Positions 8,328 through 15,939 of a stretch of 64,000 nt of DNA are shown here, one piece after another. The translations under genes were made by a program, and so were the position numbers. The notes under the pieces were generated by a model. That model ran no database searches. It had not been told where the DNA came from and saw only the letters and a list, made by a program, of their open reading frames with translations. This stretch comes from Rhizobium indicum (GTDB taxonomy: Bacteria; Pseudomonadota; Alphaproteobacteria; Rhizobiales; Rhizobiaceae), in NCBI RefSeq assembly GCF_005862305.2, contig NZ_CP054024.1, positions 186,001 to 250,000 of the forward strand. Direction: 5' to 3'. Positions within the stretch are counted from its first letter, which is position 1. The number at the start of each line of letters is the position of its first letter.

Positions 8328-8842
8328 AATTCATCCTCCTTATATTCTTCGGCCGCAATGTCTTCCGGTATTACAACAGACACTGGGCCTTGCTTTTCCT
8401 CTTGAGCGATGCGGAACGCCTCACTGAGGACTGGCCCGATCATTTGCACCGACCCGATCTGCACTGCGAACTTGGTGAGCCCCTCCATCACGGAGACGAG
8501 GGGGGTGACCTGAAAGTGCCCATGGAGGCTGCTGTTGACCGGCTTCTGGCCGGCGATCATCACCATCGGAAATCCGCCGAGATGGGCATACTCAGCGCCG
8601 TTGGGGAAGTTGAGTGCGCCCGGGCCGCAGGTGGCGACGCAGACGCCTGGGCGGCCGGTGAGCCGGCCCTCGGTGGCGGCCATGAGGGCCGCACCCCACT
8701 CGGTACGGGTCGGCACGAACTCGATCTTCGACTTGCGCAGCGACTCCATGATGTCGAGGATTTCCTCGCCGGGGACGCCGTAGATGCGCTTGACGCCCAT
8801 TTTCTCAAGGACCGCGACACAGAGGTCGGAACCCTTGATCAT
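8324..8842 (-). CDS. Split ThDP enzyme, pyrimidine-binding domain, copy 1
   Basis: 172 residues forming only the N-terminal domain of an acetolactate-synthase-like enzyme: IYGVPGEEILDIMESL, the activating glutamate in TRTEWGAALMA, and the conserved VCVATCGPGALNF and PMVMIAGQKPVNS. It ends at PVSVVIPEDIAAEEYKEDEF, the normal interdomain boundary. AAGGGGGG precedes the ATG. The partner subunit is encoded directly after with a four-base overlap, implying translational coupling and equal amounts. Typical single-chain enzymes have HEQGA where this has TEWGA; the other copy in the window keeps HEQGA. It is the first large gene of operon 1, behind the operator at 8914-8932. Confidence 0.85.
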   Translation of the reverse strand: MIKGSDLCVAVLEKMGVKRIYGVPGEEILDIMESLRKSKIEFVPTRTEWGAALMAATEGRLTGRPGVCVATCGPGALNFPNGAEYAHLGGFPMVMIAGQKPVNSSLHGHFQVTPLVSVMEGLTKFAVQIGSVQMIGPVLSEAFRIAQEEKQGPVSVVIPEDIAAEEYKEDEF

Positions 8843-8895
8843 GCGTTGCCCCCCTTAGAATTGGGTGGGTTCTTTTCCTGCTTTGTCCATTGCAT
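8839..8895 (-). CDS. 18-residue leader ORF of operon 1
   Basis: MQWTKQEKNPPNSKGGNA. The ATG follows AAAGGAG and the stop overlaps the ThDP enzyme start (GCATGATC). It lies just downstream of the operator. It may be a coupling leader or simply fortuitous; the amino acids show no attenuator-like run. Confidence 0.3.
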   Translation of the reverse strand: MQWTKQEKNPPNSKGGNA

Positions 8896-8913
8896 GACGG
8901 ATTTCTCCTTTAC

Positions 8914-8932
8914 TGACGCCATTAAAGCGTCA
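8914..8932 (-). promoter_or_regulatory. Palindromic operator of operon 1
   Basis: TGACGC-CATTAAA-GCGTCA, a perfect 6-bp-arm inverted repeat with a 7-base spacer. The same design (TGACGG-TATTAAA-CCGTCA) lies before operon 2 at 18262-18280. Position just downstream of a putative -35 (TTGACT, 8959-8964) and a weak -10 (TTTACG, 8936-8941, 17-base spacing) suggests a repressor site over the start of transcription. Confidence 0.6.
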
Positions 8933-8964
8933 TGACGTAAAACATTATCAGGCACGAGAGTCAA

Positions 8965-9640
8965 CGGTAAAAACGCTTTATAGCCACCACCGCGTTCCTT
9001 CGTCGGCTTCATTGCGTTCTCGTGTATTTTAGTTGTGGCGCATCGAGGCAAATTTCCTCAGCTCCGCGGTCCGGCGTGACTAGCCGGCGACACCTTCAGG
9101 TTGGGCTTTGTGACGGCGAAGTCCGTCGCGCTCGGTCGCTTCATTTTCGAAGGCTCGCCGGGATTGAGGAACGTTGGTCCCGCTCGACGAGCTGCCGGTC
9201 GGACCCGGCGGGAATCGCCGAGGATCCTCGCTGCCACTTAGGTGCGCAGTGAAGTCGCAATGAGGCTAACGAAAGCCCGCTCCAATGGAGTGGCGAGTCG
9301 AGTTGTTGCCGCGGGGATATCCGCAGAGTGTTGACTAAAGCGAGCAACCGACGCAGTGACGAGACGGTCTGGTAGCGCCATAGCCATTTATTCCGTCACG
9401 GAGGTATTATGCCGCAACATGGGGCGCACGCCTTGAAGAAAATTCGGCGTCGAAGTACGCTCGTCGCCGAGTCACCGATCGGGGAACGGCTTGCACACCG
9501 GATCGGATTTGGGTAGCCCGCCCAATCGGAAGTGGCACATCCCGATCCGCGCCGGCGCTGGCCGCCTTCACGAGCCCAGCCGGTTCGTACAACATGAAGC
9601 GTAGGGCTGCGTGCGTGGGCTCACTTGCTAAGTCCCTAGA
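8965..9640. other. Intergenic between operon 1 promoter and repA-like gene
   Basis: About 680 bp. The first 30 bases share sequence with the region upstream of operon 2 (GTCAACGG next to the -35). Short minus-strand frames at 9141-9347 and 9407-9595 have no recognisable content. No gene is called. Confidence 0.5.
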
Positions 9641-10897
9641 TTAGGAGCTCGCCTTACCTGCAGTCCGCGAAGCTCTCGACACATACATCGGGGGACGGCC
9701 CCAAACCTCGGATATGAGGTCCATTACCTCCGCATTCATGGAATTCAGTGTTTCCATCGCTTGCTCGTACGCCGATCGGCCTACCGCCCCGGCTACCAAC
9801 TCATACAACGATCGCTTTTTGAGCCCCGCTTCCCGGATCGCGTCCGATTCCCAGACGGTCGCAGTCAACAGATCATCCCCCAGGGAGTCCCGCAGTAGTG
9901 CGACTGCCTCCTGCTGCGAGACGTCACGCGGGTTGTGCCTTGTCACCAAGAATTTGGTGAAATCATGATTTACCGACCTTCCACCCCTTTCGATCAAGGT
10001 GAAGAAATGCGAGAAAAAGTCGAGGGACATGGTCATTGACGCGATCTCAGGCCATTCAGGGCGGACCGTCACCAGCACGCCGGTCGCTGCTTCATACGCA
10101 CCTGCGGTCAGAAAGCTTCCACGTCCACAGTGGATAACGACGACGTCGTAATTCGCCTCGACTTCCTTGAGCGCAGACACCATTTTGATGCTAGCGTCTG
10201 GGTATCTCAAGCCCTCATTATGGAAGCGCTTCGTACTTTCCCGTTCGAACATTTCGAGCTCGGAAGTACCCGGCACAAGATCAAGACCATCAAAAAGGGT
10301 GGGTCCGATTACAGAGCTCATACTGGACCGATCGTCATCATAGCTTAAAGCGCCATACATGCTCACATGGTGGTCGGAAAAATGGATAGCCGGAAAATGA
10401 TAACCGAACATTTTCGACAATGAGCCCATCGGATCGAGATCTATAGCGAGAACGCGGTATCCTTGAAGTGCAAGGCCCTGAGCCAGATAGAACGATGTGG
10501 TGGTGCTTGCGGAGCCGGCGGAGCCGGAGTCTACTGAGATGATCTGTAGTTTCTCACCCTCGCGCCTGCGCGGGCAAAACTTCAAAGCCTCTTTTGGACG
10601 GGCCGAAGCGAGATAAGCACGGAGTTCGTTGATCTGTCGAAGCGTATAGGAGCGTCGTCCTGCGGTCCCTAGCTCCGGTGTTGGTCCCAGCCCATCAATT
10701 GACAACTGGCGCAAATAACTGCCCGACACGCCCAGAATTTCGGCAACCTCGCCCAAGGAGAACGAGCGAAGGGTCCTGTCGTCTCGAAAATTAGGACCTG
10801 CCCCCCGCTCGATTAGGCGATCCCAGAGTTCTTTTCTATGGCGCTGAACGCGCTCCGAAGCGGTTTCCATTTGAGGTGGATTCTCAGAACGTGGCAT
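9641..10897 (-). CDS. Orphan RepA-like protein with degenerate ATP site
   Basis: 418 residues aligning along their length to RepA, the ParA-type partition ATPase of rhizobial repABC plasmids: an N-terminal DNA-reading region (SLGEVAEILGVSGSYLRQL), LASARPKEALKFCPRRREGEKLQIISV, LAIDLDPMGSLSKMFG, and LYELVAGAVGRSAYEQAMETLNSMNAEV. The ATP site is ruined: the Walker A region reads DSGSAGSASTTTS where active RepA has KGGSGKTTT, so both lysines are lost, and the Walker B-like VVVIDCPP has become VVVIHCGRG. No repB, repC or counter-transcribed RNA follows, so it cannot form a replicon. GAGG lies 7 bases before the chosen ATG. It may be a decaying gene, or a decoy that still binds DNA or partners. Family assignment is firm; role is open. 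Confidence 0.8.
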   Translation of the reverse strand: MPRSENPPQMETASERVQRHRKELWDRLIERGAGPNFRDDRTLRSFSLGEVAEILGVSGSYLRQLSIDGLGPTPELGTAGRRSYTLRQINELRAYLASARPKEALKFCPRRREGEKLQIISVDSGSAGSASTTTSFYLAQGLALQGYRVLAIDLDPMGSLSKMFGYHFPAIHFSDHHVSMYGALSYDDDRSSMSSVIGPTLFDGLDLVPGTSELEMFERESTKRFHNEGLRYPDASIKMVSALKEVEANYDVVVIHCGRGSFLTAGAYEAATGVLVTVRPEWPEIASMTMSLDFFSHFFTLIERGGRSVNHDFTKFLVTRHNPRDVSQQEAVALLRDSLGDDLLTATVWESDAIREAGLKKRSLYELVAGAVGRSAYEQAMETLNSMNAEVMDLISEVWGRPPMYVSRASRTAGKASS

Positions 10898-11072
10898 CAG
10901 TGACCTCGTGACGGCGTTTCTTGTACATGACGTGTTTATTCTGTCACGATTTACCACTTATCTGTGCCCGTCAACAAGCACTTTTCCGCGCCAAGAACTT
11001 GCGGCTGCATACTTTCGTCAGGGAATTCTTGTTTTCTATTCCTCTTAGGGCGGAACAAGATTTTTTGGGCGA

Positions 11073-11237
11073 TCTGCTCCGGGGTCCGGCTTGGGCTCGT
11101 GTTCGGCGGGACGAACAATCCTCCATGCCGGCGGGGCCTACGCACAGGAACCACTCGACCCAGCGTGCCACGACCTTCGCCGTTACCCCGTATGGCCCTG
11201 CTGGCCGCGGATCGTGCGGCCCCGCTTGTCCCAATGA
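11073..11237 (-). mobile_element. IS481-type transposase remnant
   Basis: The minus strand reads GVTAKVVARWVEWFLCVGPAGMEDCSSRR, resembling the N-terminal helix-turn-helix and linker of IS481 transposases (TAxKWVxRxxxEGxAGLxDRSSRPH). No catalytic domain is present. This is a short relic in the 680-bp gap between the RepA-like gene and the cytochrome; the rest of that gap shows no gene. Confidence 0.5.
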
Positions 11238-11577
11238 GCCTAAGACGTGGACTCGCGAATTGAATCGACTCAGATTCTTGTCACAACATGACGATCGTTG
11301 CGGTGCGGCGGATGATCTCGAAGCGCACAACCCGTGCCTCGATATCCGCGCCAGCCGCCTGAATTCAGAAGAGGTCTGGCGCAAAACATTGCGCCGCTCG
11401 CGCGCAAGATCAGATCTCCTCCTCCTCCGCGAAATCAGCGCCGCTAGGTCCCTTCCGCTGCCGGGACGATGCCGGACCGGGCGCCGAACACGAAGATAGA
11501 CGGTCATGCGCATAACTTCATCGCCGGGCAACTTTCGGCGGTTCGCTTTCTCGGGCAGCGTCGTGGCGGGGCCGGTG

Positions 11578-12741
11578 TTAGTCACCGATTGCAAAGCGGG
11601 CAATTGACCAGATGAAATCCGTCTGCATGGCAACGGCGGCGTGGTCGAGCTTGCCGGGATTGGTCCAGAACCAATTCGGATCCGGCGCGCCATTCGGACT
11701 GCAGGAACCGGATGGATTGGGACAGAGCGCCGGGATCGGCGGATCGACAAATCCTGCTGGCGTCGTCTTTATTCCCTTTGCGTTGACGGCGGCACGCGCA
11801 TGGCAGGTGATGCAGGACGAAGTGTCGGCGAATCCGGCCTCCGTCACCGAATTGCCGAGATGCGTCGGCAAGCCGGTCGCCGAGACGAAGTCGGTCTGGC
11901 TGCCCTTCAGGCAGTAATGTTCCCACACAGGCGAAAGACCTGCGGAGCCCATCATGGCTTTCAGTGCGTCGTTCTTTGCACAGGCGCTGTAGGGCCGATC
12001 AGGAACGTCATTCGCGTCCACGTCGGCGACAACCGCACCATAGGCATCATGGCATCCGGTATAATCGCAACGGCCTGGATTGTTCTGGTGCTCGAACGTT
12101 GCCCAGGTCCAGTTGGGCAGCACCTTACTGATGATATGCATGGCGGTTAGCGCGTATTTCTTCCCGTCAGGTGCCTCGCTAACATAATAATCGGCGCTAT
12201 CGACCTCATCGGCGGGCACCCAATTTGCCTTGACTTCCATGGCGCCGACAGGAGCTGAGATCGGCCGGCCGGCATTATAGAAGGCTCGCAGACCGGCCTT
12301 GGTAAAGAGCTGGTTGCAAACGATGTAATCGAAAGTCGCCTGGTTGCGGCGAACTTCTTCGCTCCCGTCGGGCGACCCATGCGGGACGGAGCCCATCGGA
12401 GCCAACTGCTGGAGGGCTGAAAGACTCAGTATTTTTGGGCTAGCCACGGGAGTGGCGATTTCCGCCGCTGCGTCCGACTGTCCACAGGACGGGTCGCCTT
12501 TGGCGCCCGGAAAAACCGGGTGCGGAGTGAATGTATCTTCGTTCGAAGCCCATGTTTCGAACAAAACCTTGCCTGGTGTCGCCGCGACGGGAGCAGCGAC
12601 ATAAGCGAGGAAACGCCAAGACGCCTCGTCCGGCCTGTTGATTGCCAGATTGGCATCGACCGACTGGGCGAAGCCGTCGAGGGGTATGGACGCCAACGTA
12701 AAAGCGGCACCCGTTGCAAATAATCTGGAAATCCAGTGCAT
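11578..12741 (-). CDS. Exported c-type cytochrome-like protein
   Basis: 387 residues. It starts MHWISRLFATGAAFTLAS and has a Sec signal peptide with probable cleavage after GFAQS, so it should act in the periplasm. GGAG lies 6 bases before the ATG. One heme c motif is clear (SSCITCHARA, CxxCH) and a second Cys/His cluster reads CDYTGCHDAY (CxxxCH). The region TWATFEHQNNPGRC and the C-terminal PNWFWTNPGKLDHAAV are unlike the small mono-heme cytochromes and suggest a larger cytochrome-like or oxidase-associated protein. The upstream region contains a piece of the CoA-transferase 5' end, so its promoter region has been rearranged. Electron partner and substrate are unknown. Confidence 0.7.
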   Translation of the reverse strand: MHWISRLFATGAAFTLASIPLDGFAQSVDANLAINRPDEASWRFLAYVAAPVAATPGKVLFETWASNEDTFTPHPVFPGAKGDPSCGQSDAAAEIATPVASPKILSLSALQQLAPMGSVPHGSPDGSEEVRRNQATFDYIVCNQLFTKAGLRAFYNAGRPISAPVGAMEVKANWVPADEVDSADYYVSEAPDGKKYALTAMHIISKVLPNWTWATFEHQNNPGRCDYTGCHDAYGAVVADVDANDVPDRPYSACAKNDALKAMMGSAGLSPVWEHYCLKGSQTDFVSATGLPTHLGNSVTEAGFADTSSCITCHARAAVNAKGIKTTPAGFVDPPIPALCPNPSGSCSPNGAPDPNWFWTNPGKLDHAAVAMQTDFIWSIARFAIGD

Positions 12742-12816
12742 CTTGTTCTCCAAGCAGTTTCATCAGTCTCCGAGCTTTTTCGGAGGGGATTTTGTATTCT
12801 ATTGGTGACATCCCGC

Positions 12817-12886
12817 CTCGAAGCGGAAAAGGCGACTGCCGTCCGAACGGGTGATCGTGACGGCTTCGGCGGGGGAGAAAATCTTG
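12817..12886 (-). repeat. CoA-transferase 5' fragment
   Basis: About 70 bp similar to the CoA-transferase around KIVSAAEAASIIRSGD (here readable as KIFSPAEAVTITRSDG). It lies between phaC and the cytochrome gene. It is one of several scattered copies of this segment; the nifH leader part is missing here. Confidence 0.65.
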
Positions 12887-12904
12887 TTTGCTTATAGCTA
12901 TCCC

Positions 12905-14011
12905 CTACCCGTCCCGTGGCCGGAGCCATTCAACTATGCTTTTGGGGAGCTTGCCCTGCGACTTGCTCGAAACGAGCACGCCGACATGCCCGCTCGGAAG
13001 CGGAATCTCCGTATAGTCGGTGCTGCCGATCTTGCCGCCGAGCGCCTTGGAGCAGGCCGGCGGAATGATATGATCGTTCAGCGCGAAGATGTTAAGCACG
13101 GGCATGTCGATCGCGCGGAGGTGGACGATGCGGCCCGACAGCTCGAACCTACCCTCGACCAGGCGGTTCTCCTGATAGAGCTCCTTCAGCCATTGCCGGC
13201 CGGCCGCGCCAGGGTGATCCGGCCGGTCGGCCAGCCATTTCTCCATGCGCAGGAAGTTCATCAGCCGGTCCTTGTCACCGGCGTTGTCGAAGAGTTCGAC
13301 ATTGTACTTGGTCAGCGATTTCATCGGCGTCATGAGCGAGAAGATCGAGCTCATGAATTCGCCGGGGATGACACCTAACGCATCGACCATGCGATCGATA
13401 TCCTCGGGCGTAAGCGAGCGGGTCCAGATGTTGAGGAGGCAGTAATCGGGCGCCGGGTCGTCGATATCGGCGTGGAAGTCGATCGGCGTGATGGTCAGGA
13501 CCAGGTTCTTGACCTTCTCCGGATGGAGCGCCGCATAGCAGGTGGCGAAGACGCCGCCCTGGCAGATGCCGAGCAGCGTTACCTTGTCATGGCCCGTCTC
13601 GCGGCAGATCCGGTGCACCGCCTCGTCGATATAGTCGTCGACATAGTCGTCCATCGTCAGGCAACGCTCGGCGCGGCCAGGCTTGCCCCATTCGATCAGC
13701 CAGACGTCGACGCCCTCGGCGAGCAGGCTACGCACCAGCGAGCGGTCGGGCTGGAGGTCCGCGATAGTGTAGCGGCCGACCAGGCTATAGACGATGAGGA
13801 CCGGCGTCTCAACGGTGCGCTTGACCGTCGGCTCGTAGCGAAACAGCTTCACCTTGTCGCGGCGCATGACGAGCGTCTTCGGGGTTGTTCCGACATCGAC
13901 ATCCTCGTCGCGGATGCCGGCGAGCACGTCCGCCCCCTTGTGAAACTTGCCGACATTCTCGGCGAAATCCTTCAGGAAGCTGTTGAAGGCGGTTTTGCGG
14001 GGTTCGGTCAT
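12905..14011 (-). CDS. phaC: Class III polyhydroxyalkanoate synthase, catalytic subunit
   Basis: Polymerises hydroxyacyl-CoA into polyester on granule surfaces, as a PhaE-PhaC pair. At 368 residues it has class III length. The lipase-like box is GICQGG with Cys150 as nucleophile; Asp313 (ALNDHIIPP) and His342 (LPSGHVGV) complete the triad. The ATG follows an AAGGGATGAGCG-like site three bases after the phaE stop, and both genes continue the ThDP enzyme / dehydrogenase operon. Rhizobia normally carry a class I phaC of about 600 residues on the chromosome for PHB; a plasmid class III enzyme is additional and may accept other short hydroxyacyl-CoAs. A fragment of this gene's 5' part recurs at 19579-19669. 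Confidence 0.92.
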   Translation of the reverse strand: MTEPRKTAFNSFLKDFAENVGKFHKGADVLAGIRDEDVDVGTTPKTLVMRRDKVKLFRYEPTVKRTVETPVLIVYSLVGRYTIADLQPDRSLVRSLLAEGVDVWLIEWGKPGRAERCLTMDDYVDDYIDEAVHRICRETGHDKVTLLGICQGGVFATCYAALHPEKVKNLVLTITPIDFHADIDDPAPDYCLLNIWTRSLTPEDIDRMVDALGVIPGEFMSSIFSLMTPMKSLTKYNVELFDNAGDKDRLMNFLRMEKWLADRPDHPGAAGRQWLKELYQENRLVEGRFELSGRIVHLRAIDMPVLNIFALNDHIIPPACSKALGGKIGSTDYTEIPLPSGHVGVLVSSKSQGKLPKSIVEWLRPRDG

Positions 14012-14014
14012 CGC

Positions 14015-14713
14015 TCATCCCTTTCCTGGTTGTGTGGCGATACCGCGCGCACCTTCGACTTCATCGCGCTGTGCCCTGATGCTGGCGCGCACCTCCCGCC
14101 TGAGTTCCGTGAACTGCCGCGTCAGCTCGTCGAAGTCGTGCTGGCTCGGAACGCCTAACAGCTTCGCGACGCTGTCGGTCATTTGCTGCTGGCGGGTGCG
14201 CAGCTCCAGCCCGGCGAGCAGCCATTCGCGCTGCGTGGCGAGGAAATCCTTAGAGCGCAGATTGCTGATCAGTTCCTCGTTCGCAATGTCCCTCCATTTG
14301 TCGAAGGCCTTGCGCCAGCCGAAATCCTCGGCGTCTCCTTCCTTCGTGTCGGCGAGCGTCGCGCTGCGTTCATAGGCCTTGCTCCACGGCACGGAGGCTA
14401 TGGCGTGATAGGCCGCCATGCGCTGGCCGACGTCCATCCAGGCCGCCATCAGCGCATAGACCTGCCGGTCGAAGTTCCACATGTCGGCAAGGCGCGGGGC
14501 TTCCGCCATGCGTTTGAAGGCTTCTGAGATCTCGCCGCCCAGCGCAACGGCAAACAGGCTGCTGTCGGCCGCGCGCGTGGTGAGGAAGGGCATCATCGAG
14601 TTGAACCACATTTTTCCAATTTCCCCTGCCTGCTCGATGTTGCTGCGCCACATTTCCGACATGCGCAGCAGCATCTGCGAGAATTCCGGTTGGTCGTCCG
14701 AGCTCGGGGTCAT
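14015..14713 (-). CDS. phaE: Class III polyhydroxyalkanoate synthase, PhaE subunit
   Basis: 232 residues, rich in helix, Trp and Arg; contains WMDVGQRMAAYHA and the C-terminal coiled region HDFDELTRQFTELRREVRASI typical of PhaE, the non-catalytic partner of class III PhaC. It is shorter than many PhaE proteins (around 300 or more). Its start ATG overlaps the stop of the dehydrogenase by four bases and phaC begins three bases after its stop, so the three are translationally coupled. The first 11 codons are duplicated at 5900-5932. Confidence 0.85.
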   Translation of the reverse strand: MTPSSDDQPEFSQMLLRMSEMWRSNIEQAGEIGKMWFNSMMPFLTTRAADSSLFAVALGGEISEAFKRMAEAPRLADMWNFDRQVYALMAAWMDVGQRMAAYHAIASVPWSKAYERSATLADTKEGDAEDFGWRKAFDKWRDIANEELISNLRSKDFLATQREWLLAGLELRTRQQQMTDSVAKLLGVPSQHDFDELTRQFTELRREVRASIRAQRDEVEGARGIATQPGKG

Positions 14714-15882
14714 GGCCTGCTCACTCCCGCAAGCGCGCTGGCATAAATCGCCCCGGCCTGATCGTCGTCGAGCTCGCGCGGATTGTTGACCAGTAGGCGA
14801 TCCTCGTGCTTCATCGCATCCTTCGCCAGCTTGGAAAGATCGCCTTCGCTGATTCCAACCGCCGAAAGCGAGCCGGGCACCCCGCAGTCGCGGCAGATCG
14901 CCTCGATCTCGGCGATGAAGGCCACAGCGTCCGCCGCATTGGACTGTCGGCGATAGCCGGGCTGGATAACGTCGGAGAGCTCGGCATAAAGCGCTTCGGC
15001 CGCCGACCGGTTGAATTCCAACACGTAGGGCAGGACCAGCGCAATGGAGAGGCCGTGCCCCACATGGTAGATCTCGCCGATCGGATAGGCGAGCGCATGC
15101 ACCGCGGCAACCGGCGAATTGGCAAAGGCCATGCCGGCCAGCATGGAGCCGAGCAGCATTTCCGAACGCGCTTCAAGGTCAGAGCCGTCCGCGTAGACTT
15201 TCCTGAGATTGGCCGACAGCAGCGCCAGCGCCTTCAGTGCGAGCTGGTCGGAGATCGGGTTCTTCTTGATCTTGCCGGTATAGGCCTCGATCGCATGGGC
15301 CATGGCGTCGATGCCCGTCTCAGCGGTGAGGTGCGGCGGCAGGCCGAGCGTCAGTTCGGGATCGAGGATCGCCCAGTCCGGGATGAGGCGCGGCGTGATC
15401 ACCGCCTTCTTCTCGTTGTTTGGCGTCTTAACGATGGAGATCGGCGTCACTTCCGATCCGGTTCCCGCCGTGGTCGGCACCAGCAGCAGCGGCAGCCGGT
15501 CGCCGGTGGCACGGTCGATACCATAGATATCATCAAGCTTGACCGGGGTTTTGGCGAGATAGGCGACGAGCTTTGCCGTATCCAACGCGCTGCCGCCGCC
15601 GATCGCCACGACAGCGTCGACGCCGCACTCGCGGCAGATTTCTGCTGCCGCTTCGATGACATGCGACGGCGCGTCGGCGACCACGCCGTCGAACATGGTG
15701 AGCGCGATGCCGGCTTCGGCAATCGCCGCTTCCGCATTGCGCGTCAGCCCGGCCGCCCGCACCTTCTCGTCAGTGACGAGCAGCACATGGGCGGCCTTAT
15801 AGCCCTTGAGGAGCCCGCCGATCTTGCTGGACGCGCCTGCGCCGAAACGGATGTTGGTCGGGCTATGGAAAGTGAAGGCCAT
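14710..15882 (-). CDS. Iron-containing alcohol dehydrogenase, copy 2
   Basis: 390 residues, almost identical to the copy at 5929-7101, with the same metal ligands (Asp192, His196, His262, His276) and GGGS nucleotide site. The ATG is preceded by AAAAGGACC. The DNA identity starts inside the first codons of phaE and ends at the GC palindrome before the gene, which defines the duplicated block. Here the gene leads directly into phaE/phaC, which looks like the original arrangement. A hydroxy-acid made by this enzyme from a semialdehyde or keto acid is a plausible precursor of the polyester monomer; the actual substrate is unproven. Confidence 0.9.
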   Translation of the reverse strand: MAFTFHSPTNIRFGAGASSKIGGLLKGYKAAHVLLVTDEKVRAAGLTRNAEAAIAEAGIALTMFDGVVADAPSHVIEAAAEICRECGVDAVVAIGGGSALDTAKLVAYLAKTPVKLDDIYGIDRATGDRLPLLLVPTTAGTGSEVTPISIVKTPNNEKKAVITPRLIPDWAILDPELTLGLPPHLTAETGIDAMAHAIEAYTGKIKKNPISDQLALKALALLSANLRKVYADGSDLEARSEMLLGSMLAGMAFANSPVAAVHALAYPIGEIYHVGHGLSIALVLPYVLEFNRSAAEALYAELSDVIQPGYRRQSNAADAVAFIAEIEAICRDCGVPGSLSAVGISEGDLSKLAKDAMKHEDRLLVNNPRELDDDQAGAIYASALAGVSRP

Positions 15883-15910
15883 GTGTTTGGTCCTTTTGTT
15901 TGGCTCTCTC

Positions 15911-15931
15911 GGGCGGCAGGGCCTGCCGCCC
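15911..15931. repeat. Palindrome GGGCGGCAGG-G-CCTGCCGCCC, copy 2
   Basis: Same 21-bp palindrome as at 7130-7150, again between the ThDP enzyme C-part and the dehydrogenase. It marks one end of the duplicated block. Confidence 0.6.
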
Positions 15932-15939
15932 GAGGCGGC

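Noticed and set aside
10971..11750. 259-codon minus-strand frame
   Set aside because: Overlaps the cytochrome 3' end, low-complexity Arg/Ser-rich; only the IS481-like part at 11073-11237 is meaningful.
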